This document shows, piece after piece, positions 1 through 6,695 of a stretch of 10,000 nt of DNA (within the stretch, counting starts at the first letter, position 1; every line of letters starts with the position of its first letter). Below the pieces are notes generated by a model. That model searched no databases. It worked only from the letters and a program-made list of their open reading frames with translations, and had not been told where the DNA came from. The position numbers were made by a program, and so were the translations under genes. Origin of the DNA: Zymomonas sp. (GTDB taxonomy: Bacteria > Pseudomonadota > Alphaproteobacteria > Sphingomonadales > Sphingomonadaceae); NCBI RefSeq assembly GCF_020216885.1, contig NZ_JAIWON010000058.1:1-10000 (forward strand), in the 5' to 3' direction.

Positions 1-397
1 CTAATTGTATCTGGCTGCCTTGATCTATACCGATGGCCTGATAGGGATTACCATAGCGGGTCAGAAAACGGGTAATATCAGCGGGCTTATCCCGAATGGC
101 AATCGCCATAATCGGAATGCCCGCTTCATGAATAGCCATAAGGCTGCCGCTTTCTTCGGCGCAAGGCAGGCACCAACTAGCAAAAATATTGAGAAAATGC
201 GGCTGGCCGTTTTTCAGGTCGCGACTATTGACCCCTGCGATGTCAGGTAAGACCGCTGGCAATTGAAATTCAGGGATAGCCTTGCCAATCTGTTTTGAAG
301 GCACAACCGTATTTTCAGGATGCGATAATGCTAGTCGGAAAAACAGGAAACAAGCGGCAAAACCCACAAAAGGTAGCCATTTTAGCCATGTTTTCAT
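1..397 (-). CDS. ccmG: CcmG/DsbE, periplasmic thiol:disulfide oxidoreductase of cytochrome c maturation (partial; C-terminus off the left edge)
   Basis: Membrane-anchored thioredoxin-like protein that keeps the CXXCH cysteines of apocytochrome c reduced for haem ligation in the periplasm. The 132 codons present show a short N-terminal cytoplasmic stretch, one hydrophobic anchor at about residues 6-22 and a thioredoxin-fold start (IPEFQLP near 41-47). The active site FASWCLPC has its cysteines at 76 and 79, and WCxPC is the family motif. The fold continues through the segment with PIMAIAIRD and breaks off at the window edge before the end of the domain. The ATG overlaps the ccmF stop as ATGA, and an AAGG ribosome-binding core lies 8 bases upstream in a hairpin loop. 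Position directly after ccmF is the normal ccm order. A generic TlpA/ResA-type thioredoxin is possible by motif alone, but the context makes CcmG nearly certain. Confidence 0.93.
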   Translation of the reverse strand, partial: MKTWLKWLPFVGFAACFLFFRLALSHPENTVVPSKQIGKAIPEFQLPAVLPDIAGVNSRDLKNGQPHFLNIFASWCLPCAEESGSLMAIHEAGIPIMAIAIRDKPADITRFLTRYGNPYQAIGIDQGSQIQL

Positions 398-2340
398 AAA
401 GACAGCCTTTGTCTTTCATCGGGGCGATTTTGGTGACGGCGTTTCTGGAGAAAGCGCAAAAGCCTATCCAGTAAGATCAAGCCGCCGCCAAAAGCGGTGA
501 GGAAACCGCCATCCCAGATAAGCGTTACCAAAGGTTTCCACCAAGCGCGGATTTGCCAGCGACCATCTTCGGCCTGTTGTCCCAAGACCAGATAGAGTTG
601 ACCCCCCTTTGTTGTTTTAAGAGCGGTTTCGCTGGTATCCGTGACGGGATTGGTGAAATGCCGGAGTGCCGGATGAAGGGTAAAAGATTGTCCGTTTCTT
701 TCGAGGCGGATATCCGCGACAATCGCCGTCCAATCTGAACCAAGATCGGGCATTACCCTGTCGAAATGCAGTTGCCAATCACCCAAGCGAGCCGTTTGTT
801 GGGGTTTTAAGGCGGTGAGCAATTCTTGAGAAAAAAGCTCATTTGAAGCAATACCGCCTAAAGTTATAGCAATGCCAAGATGCGCCAACACCATACCCCA
901 TAGATTGAGGCGGATGGTCTTTTGTCGAAGGAGTGGCCAGAGGCAAAGAATCCCCACCATTACCGCAATAGCTAGAGAAATTGAGGCGAGAGGTGCTGTT
1001 GAAAACAAGCCTTTTGAGACAAGAATGACTTCTGTCAGGATGAATAGCCCTGCCCCGATCAGAAGTGGCCATTTAAGACTTGCCCAACGGTCTTCTTTCC
1101 AGCGGAGCAATGTGCCGAAAGGCATCAAAAGGCAGAGAAGTAAGGCCAGTGGCGTGATAATCATATTAAAATAGGGCGCGCCGACGGATAATTTTTCTCC
1201 GTTCATCATTTCAGCTAAAAGAGGATAGAGCGTGCCAATCAGCACGATCGCCAAAATAACACCGAGAAAGAGATTGTTCAGCACCAAACCGGCTTCACGG
1301 CTGGGTAGAATAAAATGATTACCCTGATGGATTTTGCCTATTCGAAGAGCAAACAGGGCTAAGGCGCCACCAATGTAAAGCCCAAGCAAGCCAAGGATAA
1401 AACTGCCTCGCCATGGGTCAACCGCAAAGGCATGAACACTCACCAGAATACCGGAACGCACCAGAAAAGTGCCGATCATGCTCATTGAAAAAGCGGTGAC
1501 GGCCAAGACCAACGTCCACACCCGTAAAGCATCCCTTTTGGCAAGAACGGAAACGGAATGGAACAAGGCAGTTGCGGCGAGCCACGGCATTAAAGCAGCG
1601 TTTTCGACAGGATCCCAGAACCAGAAGCCGCCCCAGCCCAATTCGTAATACGCCCAATAGCTGCCTGCGGTAATGCCGATAGTAAGAAAAACCCAAGCGC
1701 CTAATACCCAAATACGCATGGCTTTCGCAAAGGCGCGGTCTGCTCTTCCTGTCAACAGAGCGGCAACCGCAAAAGAAAAAGCGACCGATAGACCGACATA
1801 GCCAAGATAAAGCGTTGGCGGATGAAAGGCCAATCCCGGGTCTTGTAACAGTGGATTTAAGCCAAGGCCTTCTGTAGCAGGAGGATTGAGGCGAGCGAAA
1901 GGGTTGGAAACAAAGAGCAAAAAGGCAAAAAAGCCCAAGGCTAGGAAGGCCTGTGACCCCAAAGCCAAAGATAATAATTTCTGGTCTATTTTTCCGCCAA
2001 AAAGCGCGAGCAAAGCCCCACAAAAGCTAAGGATAGTAACCCAAAGCAGCATTGAACCTTCGTGATTGCCCCAACTGGCCGCAACACGATAAAGCATCGG
2101 TTTTGCCCAATGATCGTTTTCAGCGACCAAGGTCACCGATAAATCAACCCGCATAAAAAGCCAGAGCAGCATGAAAAAAGCAGACAGCGCCAAGGCGGCT
2201 TGGATAAGGGCTGTTATTTTGACGGCACCGGAGAAGACATCATCAAGGCGATTATTCAGAACAGACAAGCCAAAGAGGCCTTGTAACAAGGCCATCATGG
2301 CGGCGAGCCACAAAAAAATAAGACCGGATTCGGCAATCAC
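394..2340 (-). CDS. ccmF: CcmF, cytochrome c haem lyase subunit
   Basis: Large polytopic inner-membrane protein that takes haem from holo-CcmE and ligates it to apocytochrome c together with CcmH/CcmI. It has 648 residues, the usual family length, with many hydrophobic segments. The tryptophan-rich WWD haem-handling motif is at about 229-253, with core WGGFWFWDPVENAA. Conserved histidines expected as haem ligands appear at 173 (PGLAFHPP), 261 (ALFHSV), 303 (SVHAF) and 487 (LAHLGIA). The first three match the numbering I recall for E. coli CcmF. A soluble periplasmic segment sits near 500-610 before the last membrane span. The start is GTG; the nearby ATGs are out of frame. An AGGA core lies about 9 bases upstream, and the gene begins one base after the ccmE stop. 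The stop overlaps the ccmG start. Tight spacing implies one transcript with coupled translation. Confidence 0.97.
   Translation of the reverse strand: MIAESGLIFLWLAAMMALLQGLFGLSVLNNRLDDVFSGAVKITALIQAALALSAFFMLLWLFMRVDLSVTLVAENDHWAKPMLYRVAASWGNHEGSMLLWVTILSFCGALLALFGGKIDQKLLSLALGSQAFLALGFFAFLLFVSNPFARLNPPATEGLGLNPLLQDPGLAFHPPTLYLGYVGLSVAFSFAVAALLTGRADRAFAKAMRIWVLGAWVFLTIGITAGSYWAYYELGWGGFWFWDPVENAALMPWLAATALFHSVSVLAKRDALRVWTLVLAVTAFSMSMIGTFLVRSGILVSVHAFAVDPWRGSFILGLLGLYIGGALALFALRIGKIHQGNHFILPSREAGLVLNNLFLGVILAIVLIGTLYPLLAEMMNGEKLSVGAPYFNMIITPLALLLCLLMPFGTLLRWKEDRWASLKWPLLIGAGLFILTEVILVSKGLFSTAPLASISLAIAVMVGILCLWPLLRQKTIRLNLWGMVLAHLGIAITLGGIASNELFSQELLTALKPQQTARLGDWQLHFDRVMPDLGSDWTAIVADIRLERNGQSFTLHPALRHFTNPVTDTSETALKTTKGGQLYLVLGQQAEDGRWQIRAWWKPLVTLIWDGGFLTAFGGGLILLDRLLRFLQKRRHQNRPDERQRLSL
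398..416 (-). promoter_or_regulatory. Stem-loop presenting the ccmG ribosome-binding site
   Basis: On the minus strand this reads AAAGACA-AAGGC-TGTCTTT: two perfect 7-base arms and a 5-base loop, directly abutting the ccmG ATG. The Shine-Dalgarno-like AAGG sits in the loop. It lies inside the last codons of ccmF. The inverted repeat is seen directly; a role in translational control or ccmF-ccmG coupling is inference. Confidence 0.5.
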
Positions 2341-2341
2341 A

Positions 2342-2782
2342 TCATTTTTCCTGTAATGTCGTTTGGGTCGCGGCCGCCTGCTGTTGAGTTACCGGCGGCA
2401 TGTAGCGTTCGTCATGTTTGGCGAGGATAGTTTCAGCCGTGAAAGAACCGGATGGGTCAAAATGACCGTCAGCGACCACACCGGAACCTTCCCGAAAAAG
2501 GTCTGGCACGATGCCACGATAGGAAACCGCAATTTTCTGGTAACCATCTGTTACCCGAAAATGGATGGTTACCCCGTCTTTTTCACGGATGAGTGAGCCG
2601 CGTTCGACCATTCCCCCCAAGCGGATATTCCGGTTTAAAGGCAGATGCGCCTTGACGGCATCTGTCGGCGTGAAGAAATAGGCAGCCTGCTTTTTAAAGG
2701 CGACAAGTGCCAAAAAACCGGCAGCTATAACCGCCGCAAGGGCGATAATCCCCAGAATAAGCCGTTGATGTTTGGCTTGCAC
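2342..2782 (-). CDS. ccmE: CcmE, periplasmic haem chaperone
   Basis: Binds haem covalently through a histidine in the periplasm and passes it to CcmF. It has 146 residues: an N-terminal signal-anchor at about 8-29, then a beta-barrel (OB-fold) domain with the family stretches FFTPTDA, IRLGGMVERGS and VSYRGIVPDLFREG. The haem-binding motif is HDERY, with His123 as the covalent attachment residue and Tyr127 as the expected axial ligand (HxxxY). A flexible Gln/Ala/Thr-rich C-terminal tail follows. The start codon is GTG with GGAG 8 bases upstream, 22 bases after the ccmD stop. No in-frame ATG is available at a sensible place. All key residues are intact, so it should be functional. Confidence 0.97.
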   Translation of the reverse strand: MQAKHQRLILGIIALAAVIAAGFLALVAFKKQAAYFFTPTDAVKAHLPLNRNIRLGGMVERGSLIREKDGVTIHFRVTDGYQKIAVSYRGIVPDLFREGSGVVADGHFDPSGSFTAETILAKHDERYMPPVTQQQAAATQTTLQEK

Positions 2783-2804
2783 TTTTATCTCCGTCTATTT
2801 TGGG

Positions 2805-2969
2805 TCAGGCCTTGCGAGGTAAATCTTGTTTTGCTTGGTTCAGCTTCATCAGACGTTTTTCTGCCCGCCGCATTTGATACCAGCTACCGAATAGAGCCAT
2901 AAGCGTGACGGTTATAACAAGGCCGTAGGCCGCAATCACAAAAGGCCATTGATGGGATGCCGTATTCAT
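2805..2969 (-). CDS. ccmD: CcmD, small haem exporter/CcmE-release membrane protein
   Basis: A 54-residue protein, easily missed because of its length. It has one membrane span at about residues 8-28 (WPFVIAAYGLVITVTLMALF) followed by a strongly basic cytoplasmic tail with QMRRAEKRL and ending in LPRKA, the classic CcmD layout. In E. coli, CcmD helps release holo-CcmE from the CcmABC complex. The ATG overlaps the ccmC TGA as ATGA, a GGAGG core lies about 11 bases upstream inside ccmC, and ccmE follows after 22 bases. Sequence conservation in this family is low, so the assignment rests on size, topology and position between ccmC and ccmE, which together are convincing. Confidence 0.92.
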   Translation of the reverse strand: MNTASHQWPFVIAAYGLVITVTLMALFGSWYQMRRAEKRLMKLNQAKQDLPRKA

Positions 2970-3682
2970 AAGGCAGCCATCCTCCGGAGACGGGCTTCAT
3001 ATTGGGCATGGGCAAGCAAATAACGCATCCTAAAAATAGTCATAAGGGCAAAGAGACAGGAAAAGCCAATCAAAGTCAAAGGCAGTGGCCATAAAAGGGA
3101 TGGATCAATGGAAGAATGCGTAAGGCTGATGCTTTGGCCTTGGTGAAGGGTGCGCCACCATAAAACCGAATAATGAATAATCGGCAGATTGACGGCACCG
3201 AGCAAAGCGTAAATCGCTGGTATACGCGATGTCGTGCTGTAATTGCTGACTGATCGGGAAAGCGCAATATAGCCGAGATAAAGAAAGAAAAGCACCAGAA
3301 CAGAGGTCAGTCGGCCATCCCATTCCCACCATGTTCCCCAAGTCGGTCTGCCCCATATTGAGCCAGTCATGAGGCAAAGTCCTGTAAAAATTGCCCCCGG
3401 TAGAGCCATCGCTTTCGCTGCGATTCCGGCCAAAGGATGTCGCCAAATAAATTGCACCAAAGAAGCTAAGGCGATGCTGCTCCATCCCCCCATGGCGAGC
3501 CATGCGGTGGGCACATGGATATATAAAATGCGGACGGTTTCCCCTTGGAGGTAATCCGGCGGGGTCACGAATAAACCGCCGATAATGCCAGCGAGGCTGA
3601 AAAGAATACCCGCAAGGCCAAGCCAAGGTGTTAATTTTCGGCTTAGGGATAGAAAAAAATGAGGATTAGCAAGTCTTATCAT
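2966..3682 (-). CDS. ccmC: CcmC, haem-handling membrane protein that loads CcmE
   Basis: Six-span inner-membrane protein that presents haem to CcmE on the periplasmic face. It has 238 residues, the normal length. The WWD motif is at about 110-127 (WGRPTWGTWWEWDGRLTS). The flanking haem-ligand histidines are His56 (ILYIHVPTAW) and His170 (NLPIIHYSVLWW), equivalent to His60 and His184 of the E. coli protein as I recall them. The ATG has AAGGA 10 bases upstream. Another in-frame start further up is excluded by a stop 30 bases upstream. It is the first gene of the operon here; ccmA and ccmB, often placed before it, are absent and the upstream DNA is non-coding. Confidence 0.97.
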   Translation of the reverse strand: MIRLANPHFFLSLSRKLTPWLGLAGILFSLAGIIGGLFVTPPDYLQGETVRILYIHVPTAWLAMGGWSSIALASLVQFIWRHPLAGIAAKAMALPGAIFTGLCLMTGSIWGRPTWGTWWEWDGRLTSVLVLFFLYLGYIALSRSVSNYSTTSRIPAIYALLGAVNLPIIHYSVLWWRTLHQGQSISLTHSSIDPSLLWPLPLTLIGFSCLFALMTIFRMRYLLAHAQYEARLRRMAAL

Positions 3683-3702
3683 AGGATGGTTATCCTTGGC
3701 AT
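3679..3702 (-). other. Possible 7-residue leader peptide coupled to ccmC
   Basis: A minus-strand mini-ORF reads M-P-R-I-T-I-L-stop. Its TGA overlaps the ccmC ATG as ATGA, the same junction used at ccmC/ccmD and ccmF/ccmG. AAGGG lies 7 bases before its ATG, a better-spaced ribosome site than that of ccmC itself. It may feed ribosomes to ccmC. It is too short to judge by coding signal and may be chance. Confidence 0.2.
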
Positions 3703-3861
3703 TCTTTATCCCTTAACAAACAAAAAAATAAGATAGATTGACCCAAAATCAGGGTTTTATCATTTTTCCAAAAATCTTTCGATATTGTCTGATTCTTTAT
3801 GTCTTGTGGATTATTTTCCGAAGAAAAATCTATCGTAAAATAGCGATAACATGGCACAAAA

Positions 3862-3876
3862 AAAGCATATTGCTTT
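3862..3876. repeat. Short inverted repeat AAAGCA-TAT-TGCTTT
   Basis: Perfect 6-base arms with a 3-base spacer, about 180 bases upstream of ccmC. Read on the minus strand, the hairpin runs into a T-run (TGCTTTTTTTG), giving a weak terminator-like or operator-like look. The function is not evident. Confidence 0.35.
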
Positions 3877-4038
3877 ATCAAATAATGCGTTTTTAGATAT
3901 CTATTTATCAATGTCCAAGCCTGATTTCACCATTCCGGTATCAGATCTTTTTCTTTTGATTTTTTAGCAAAAATTCATTTCTTTTTTAAAATCAATTTGG
4001 AATTTAAATCTAAATTTTTAATTTATTTTTTATTTTAA

Positions 4039-4070
4039 GTTTAAATTTAAACCATTTTTTTAAAAAAATG
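4039..4070. repeat. Two abutting perfect AT palindromes
   Basis: GTTTAAATTTAAAC (4039-4052) is a perfect 14-base palindrome. It is followed with no gap by CATTTTTTTAAAAAAATG (4053-4070), a perfect 18-base palindrome. They lie about 190 bases upstream of the receptor start. AT-only dyads are common by chance in such DNA, but two end to end, flanked by further dyads at 4001-4016, 4102-4117 (TTTTTTC-CT-GAAAAAA) and 4126-4135, make a candidate operator or nucleoid-protein site. Confidence 0.45.
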
Positions 4071-4229
4071 AAAAAGAAAAATTTCTCGAAAATTCCACCT
4101 GTTTTTTCCTGAAAAAATCATCCCTTTTTCGAAAATCTTAAAATTACCAAAATGTAAAATGAAAGAATAATTTACTGTGATTAAATAAATTGTTTGTTGT
4201 CTTTAAAGTCAGCGAAGGAAATTATTTTA

Positions 4230-4262
4230 GGGAGGTTGAGGGACCGGAGGAGGGGGGAACTT
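4230..4262 (+). promoter_or_regulatory. G-rich leader with multiple Shine-Dalgarno cores before the receptor
   Basis: Directly after the AT-rich stretch, the leader turns almost purely purine. GGGAGG lies at 4230-4235, GAGGGA at 4239-4244 and GGAGGAGGGGGG at 4246-4257, five bases before the ATG at 4263. This strong ribosome-binding signal fixes the receptor start at 4263 rather than at an upstream in-frame TTG. The repeated G runs could also fold into a two-layer G-quadruplex in the mRNA, which is inference. Confidence 0.65.
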
Positions 4263-6512
4263 ATGCAAAAACTGGCTATAGCATCATCCTTAATAATAGC
4301 CTTTCCTTTATCGACGCCTGTTCATGCAAAAGCGTCCGATAACAAGGTATCAGAAGATAAACAGACGATTCAGGTGACGGCAAGATCCCCTTTTGAGGCC
4401 AATCAAAAGACGCCGATTTCGACTTCGGTTTTTACGAAGGAACAGGTCAAAAAACTGAATGTTCACGATCTTCAGGGTATGTTGGCTTTTATTCCTTCTG
4501 CCAGCTTTAGTGCAGCACCTTCTTCAAAAGATAGATCGATTTTTATCAGGGGCATCGGCACCGTTGCCCATTCCCGCGGATTAGAACCTTCTGTTTCGAC
4601 GGTTATTGATGGCGTTGTTCTATCCCGAGGCGCGCAGGCCACATCTGACATTTTGGATGTTGACCATATTGATGTTTTAAAAGGCCCCCAAGGTACCCGT
4701 TTTGGTAAAAATGCGTCGGCTGGACTTATCAATATTGTAACAGCGGCGCCTACCCAAGACTTTCACGGTTTCGGAGAGGCTTCTTATTTTTCAGGTAATG
4801 AATACCGGATTTCAGGCGGTATTTCAGGCGGCCTTATTAAGGATAAATTGGCCGCCAATGCGTCTTTTCTGGTGAGTGGTTTTGATGGCAACGTCCATAA
4901 TGATTTTTTAGGAAATACGGTCAACGGCTATAAGCATCGTGGAGGAAGAACCAAATTTCTATGGACACCGAGTGATCGAACAAAAGTGACTTTGGGGTTG
5001 GATTATATTTATTCCAACGACAATGTCCCAAATGGTATTTTTGTCTCCTCTGCAAAAACGGCTTATCCTTCTGGGAAGGTAACCAATAATACAGCACTAC
5101 AGGCCGCTTTAAAAAATGAAGGTATTACCCCGACAAAAAATAACAACCATATAAGCAATGATACATATGGTTATACGATTGACCATAACGGTGGTGCATC
5201 CATTACCTTGGATCAGGATTTGGGCGGTGGATATTCTCTAACTTCCATTACCGCCTATCGCCGTTGGCAAAATAAACAAATTTACGACTATGACCAACTG
5301 GCACATATCTATGGCAGCTTACCCAAATTAGTGGATGTGGGCTGGATCAATTTTTGGCAGGCCTCTCAAGAAATACGAGTAGCGTCACCCAAAGGGCATT
5401 TTTTTGATTATGTCGCTGGATTTTATTTTCTCCATTCCGACGAGCATGAAATATATGATCGTTATATGAGTAAATTGTCTGGAAACGGTGTGGCATCCTA
5501 TCATGGTCATGCCGATTTCGGCACCAGAAGTAATAATTATGCTATTTTTGGCGAAGGTAATCTTAATTTCACCAAAAAATTCAGGGCTATTTTAGGCCTT
5601 AGATTGCTACGAGATGATCTATCTTATTTCTTTGGTCGTCAGTCGGATTCTGCCACAACGGTAACGGGGATTCGTCCGAGCTTTAAGTCTTCGGGATCAA
5701 CATCCCATTATGGGTATGTCGACCGCATCGGTTTACAATATGATATTACCAACGATATCCATAGCTATTTCACCTATTCTCATGGGTATAAGGGCCCTGC
5801 TTACAATGTTTTCTTTAGTGCCCAGAGCACCGATACCAATGTTTTAAAACCTGAGACCAATAATAGTTATGAGATCGGTTTCAAAACACAGCTGTGGGAC
5901 AAAAAAATTACGGCTAATTTTGCCGCCTTTATTGAGAATTTTTCTAATTACCAAGCGAATAACGTTGATAGTACGGCCGGAGGCGCATTGATTACGCATC
6001 TGGTTAATGCGGGCACCGTATCAACCAAGGGTGTTGAAGGCGATATCCGTATTCGCCCGATCAAGGATTTTTCCTTTGGCGGTAATTTTGCCTATAATCA
6101 TGCTGTTGTTGATCATTTTAATTGTCCGGTTAATGCCTCGGTATCTTGCAATGTTGACGGCAAACCCCTGCCCTTTGCTCCGCGTTGGAAATTGGTAGCT
6201 AATGCCGATTATGCCACAGATTTAAATGATCGTTTTCGTTTTACGATCGGCGGCAGTTATAACTGGCAAAGCAAAACCCAGTATTCGCTGACAGAAACAG
6301 TCGATACCATTCAAAAGGCCTATGGCATTTTGAATTTCAACACATCCATCACTGATAAAAAGAACAAGCTAAGTGTCATGCTTATCATGAGGAATGCTCT
6401 TAATACGCATTATTCTCCTTACCTTACTTATGGCAGTCTTGGCGGTGTTACTAGCTGGATATCCCGTGATTACGGTCGTTACGGTGGTGTGACCATCCAT
6501 AAAGATTTTTAG
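4263..6512 (+). CDS. TonB-dependent outer-membrane receptor
   Basis: A 749-residue outer-membrane active transporter driven by TonB-ExbBD. The signal peptide is residues 1-22 (MQKLAIASSLIIAFPLSTPVHA, cleaved before KAS). A TonB-box-like TIQVTA lies at 35-40. The plug domain is at about 48-165, with IFIRGIGT near 94-100 and the strongly conserved stretch VLKGPQGTRFGKNASAG then INIVT at 138-160. The rest is a 22-strand-type beta-barrel rich in aromatic and Asn residues, with PFAPRWK near 640 and a terminal Phe (HKDF), the usual outer-membrane insertion signal. Its only two cysteines (621 and 629) sit in one likely extracellular loop. An in-frame TTG at 4194 would add 23 residues before the signal peptide and is unlikely. 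The substrate is unknown: the sequence resembles the broad sphingomonad receptor expansion. The ABC importer downstream in the same direction suggests a shared substrate rather than a siderophore. Confidence 0.93.
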   Translation: MQKLAIASSLIIAFPLSTPVHAKASDNKVSEDKQTIQVTARSPFEANQKTPISTSVFTKEQVKKLNVHDLQGMLAFIPSASFSAAPSSKDRSIFIRGIGTVAHSRGLEPSVSTVIDGVVLSRGAQATSDILDVDHIDVLKGPQGTRFGKNASAGLINIVTAAPTQDFHGFGEASYFSGNEYRISGGISGGLIKDKLAANASFLVSGFDGNVHNDFLGNTVNGYKHRGGRTKFLWTPSDRTKVTLGLDYIYSNDNVPNGIFVSSAKTAYPSGKVTNNTALQAALKNEGITPTKNNNHISNDTYGYTIDHNGGASITLDQDLGGGYSLTSITAYRRWQNKQIYDYDQLAHIYGSLPKLVDVGWINFWQASQEIRVASPKGHFFDYVAGFYFLHSDEHEIYDRYMSKLSGNGVASYHGHADFGTRSNNYAIFGEGNLNFTKKFRAILGLRLLRDDLSYFFGRQSDSATTVTGIRPSFKSSGSTSHYGYVDRIGLQYDITNDIHSYFTYSHGYKGPAYNVFFSAQSTDTNVLKPETNNSYEIGFKTQLWDKKITANFAAFIENFSNYQANNVDSTAGGALITHLVNAGTVSTKGVEGDIRIRPIKDFSFGGNFAYNHAVVDHFNCPVNASVSCNVDGKPLPFAPRWKLVANADYATDLNDRFRFTIGGSYNWQSKTQYSLTETVDTIQKAYGILNFNTSITDKKNKLSVMLIMRNALNTHYSPYLTYGSLGGVTSWISRDYGRYGGVTIHKDF

Positions 6513-6695
6513 AATATGTCCCCATTTTTTAAAGAATCACATTTAATGGTTCATAAATTAATATAAAAATCAACAATAAAAAATATTTTACCCCTATAAA
6601 TATTTTGTTTCTAACAATTTAGAAGAAAAAATGTCATTGTTTTTATATATCTTCATAAGAGATGAGCCAATTTTTACATACAAAAAGGTTTTAAA
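6513..6695 (+). promoter_or_regulatory. AT-rich spacer between receptor and binding-protein gene
   Basis: These 183 bases hold no gene and no convincing GC-rich terminator. A dyad lies at 6580-6606. A TATATA at 6644-6649 could be a -10 element but has no clear -35. AAGG at 6685-6688 is the ribosome-binding site for the next gene, 7 bases before its ATG. The ABC genes may have their own promoter here or be read through from the receptor. Confidence 0.4.
6580..6606. repeat. Inverted repeat AAAATATTT-N9-AAATATTTT
   Basis: Perfect 9-base arms (6580-6588 and 6598-6606) around TACCCCTAT. Each arm contains the self-palindrome AAATATTT, so the site is also two direct copies 17 bases apart. It is AT-only and therefore weak as an RNA hairpin, and better read as a possible protein-binding dyad upstream of the binding-protein gene. 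Confidence 0.35.

Larger units (their letters stand above)
3683..4262. promoter_or_regulatory. Divergent AT-rich control region between ccmC and the TonB receptor
   Basis: No supportable gene lies in these 580 bases, apart from the 7-codon mini-ORF at 3679-3702, which extends into the left end. The region must carry the promoters of both the ccm operon (leftward) and the receptor (rightward). Weak sigma70-like candidates are TTTACG/AATAAT at 3839-3834 and 3815-3810 (minus strand, 18-base spacer), and TTACCA/AATAAT at 4144-4149 and 4166-4171 (plus strand, 16-base spacer). Both are guesses from partial consensus matches. Dyads at 3862-3876, 4001-4016, 4039-4070, 4102-4117 and 4126-4135 suggest protein-binding sites or curved DNA. 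From about 3960 to 4200 the DNA is nearly all A and T, with long A and T tracts. I recognise no Fur box or other named operator. Confidence 0.55.

Noticed and set aside
1418..2023. 201-codon minus-strand ORF inside ccmF
   Set aside because: Alternate-frame shadow of ccmF; rich in Cys, Arg and Ser with no recognisable domain, while the ccmF frame has all family motifs.
3105..3626. 173-codon minus-strand ORF inside ccmC
   Set aside because: Alternate-frame shadow of ccmC with no domain-like pattern.
3738..3757. ACCC/GGGT hairpin followed by T-rich DNA upstream of ccmC, terminator-like on the minus strand
   Set aside because: The stem is only 4 base pairs with a 7-base loop, the T-run is displaced by several bases, and a terminator there would block the ccm operon.
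3690..3911. 73-codon minus-strand ORF just before ccmC
   Set aside because: It starts with TTG, has no ribosome-binding site I can see, has a K/N/F/I-rich composition as expected from AT-rich non-coding DNA, and resembles no family I know. It also contains the dyad at 3862-3876.
3921..3944. CTGAT...ATCAG imperfect dyad with inner ACC/GGT
   Set aside because: Pairing needs a 3-base bulge, and it has no clear relation to a promoter; too weak to list as a feature.
4194..4262. N-terminal extension of the receptor from an upstream TTG
   Set aside because: The 23 added residues are charged and would bury the signal peptide, while the strong GGAGGAGG site fits only the ATG at 4263.
6513..6579. Terminator after the receptor gene
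   Set aside because: I looked for a GC-rich stem followed by a T-run and found none; CCCCATTTTTT has no matching upstream arm.
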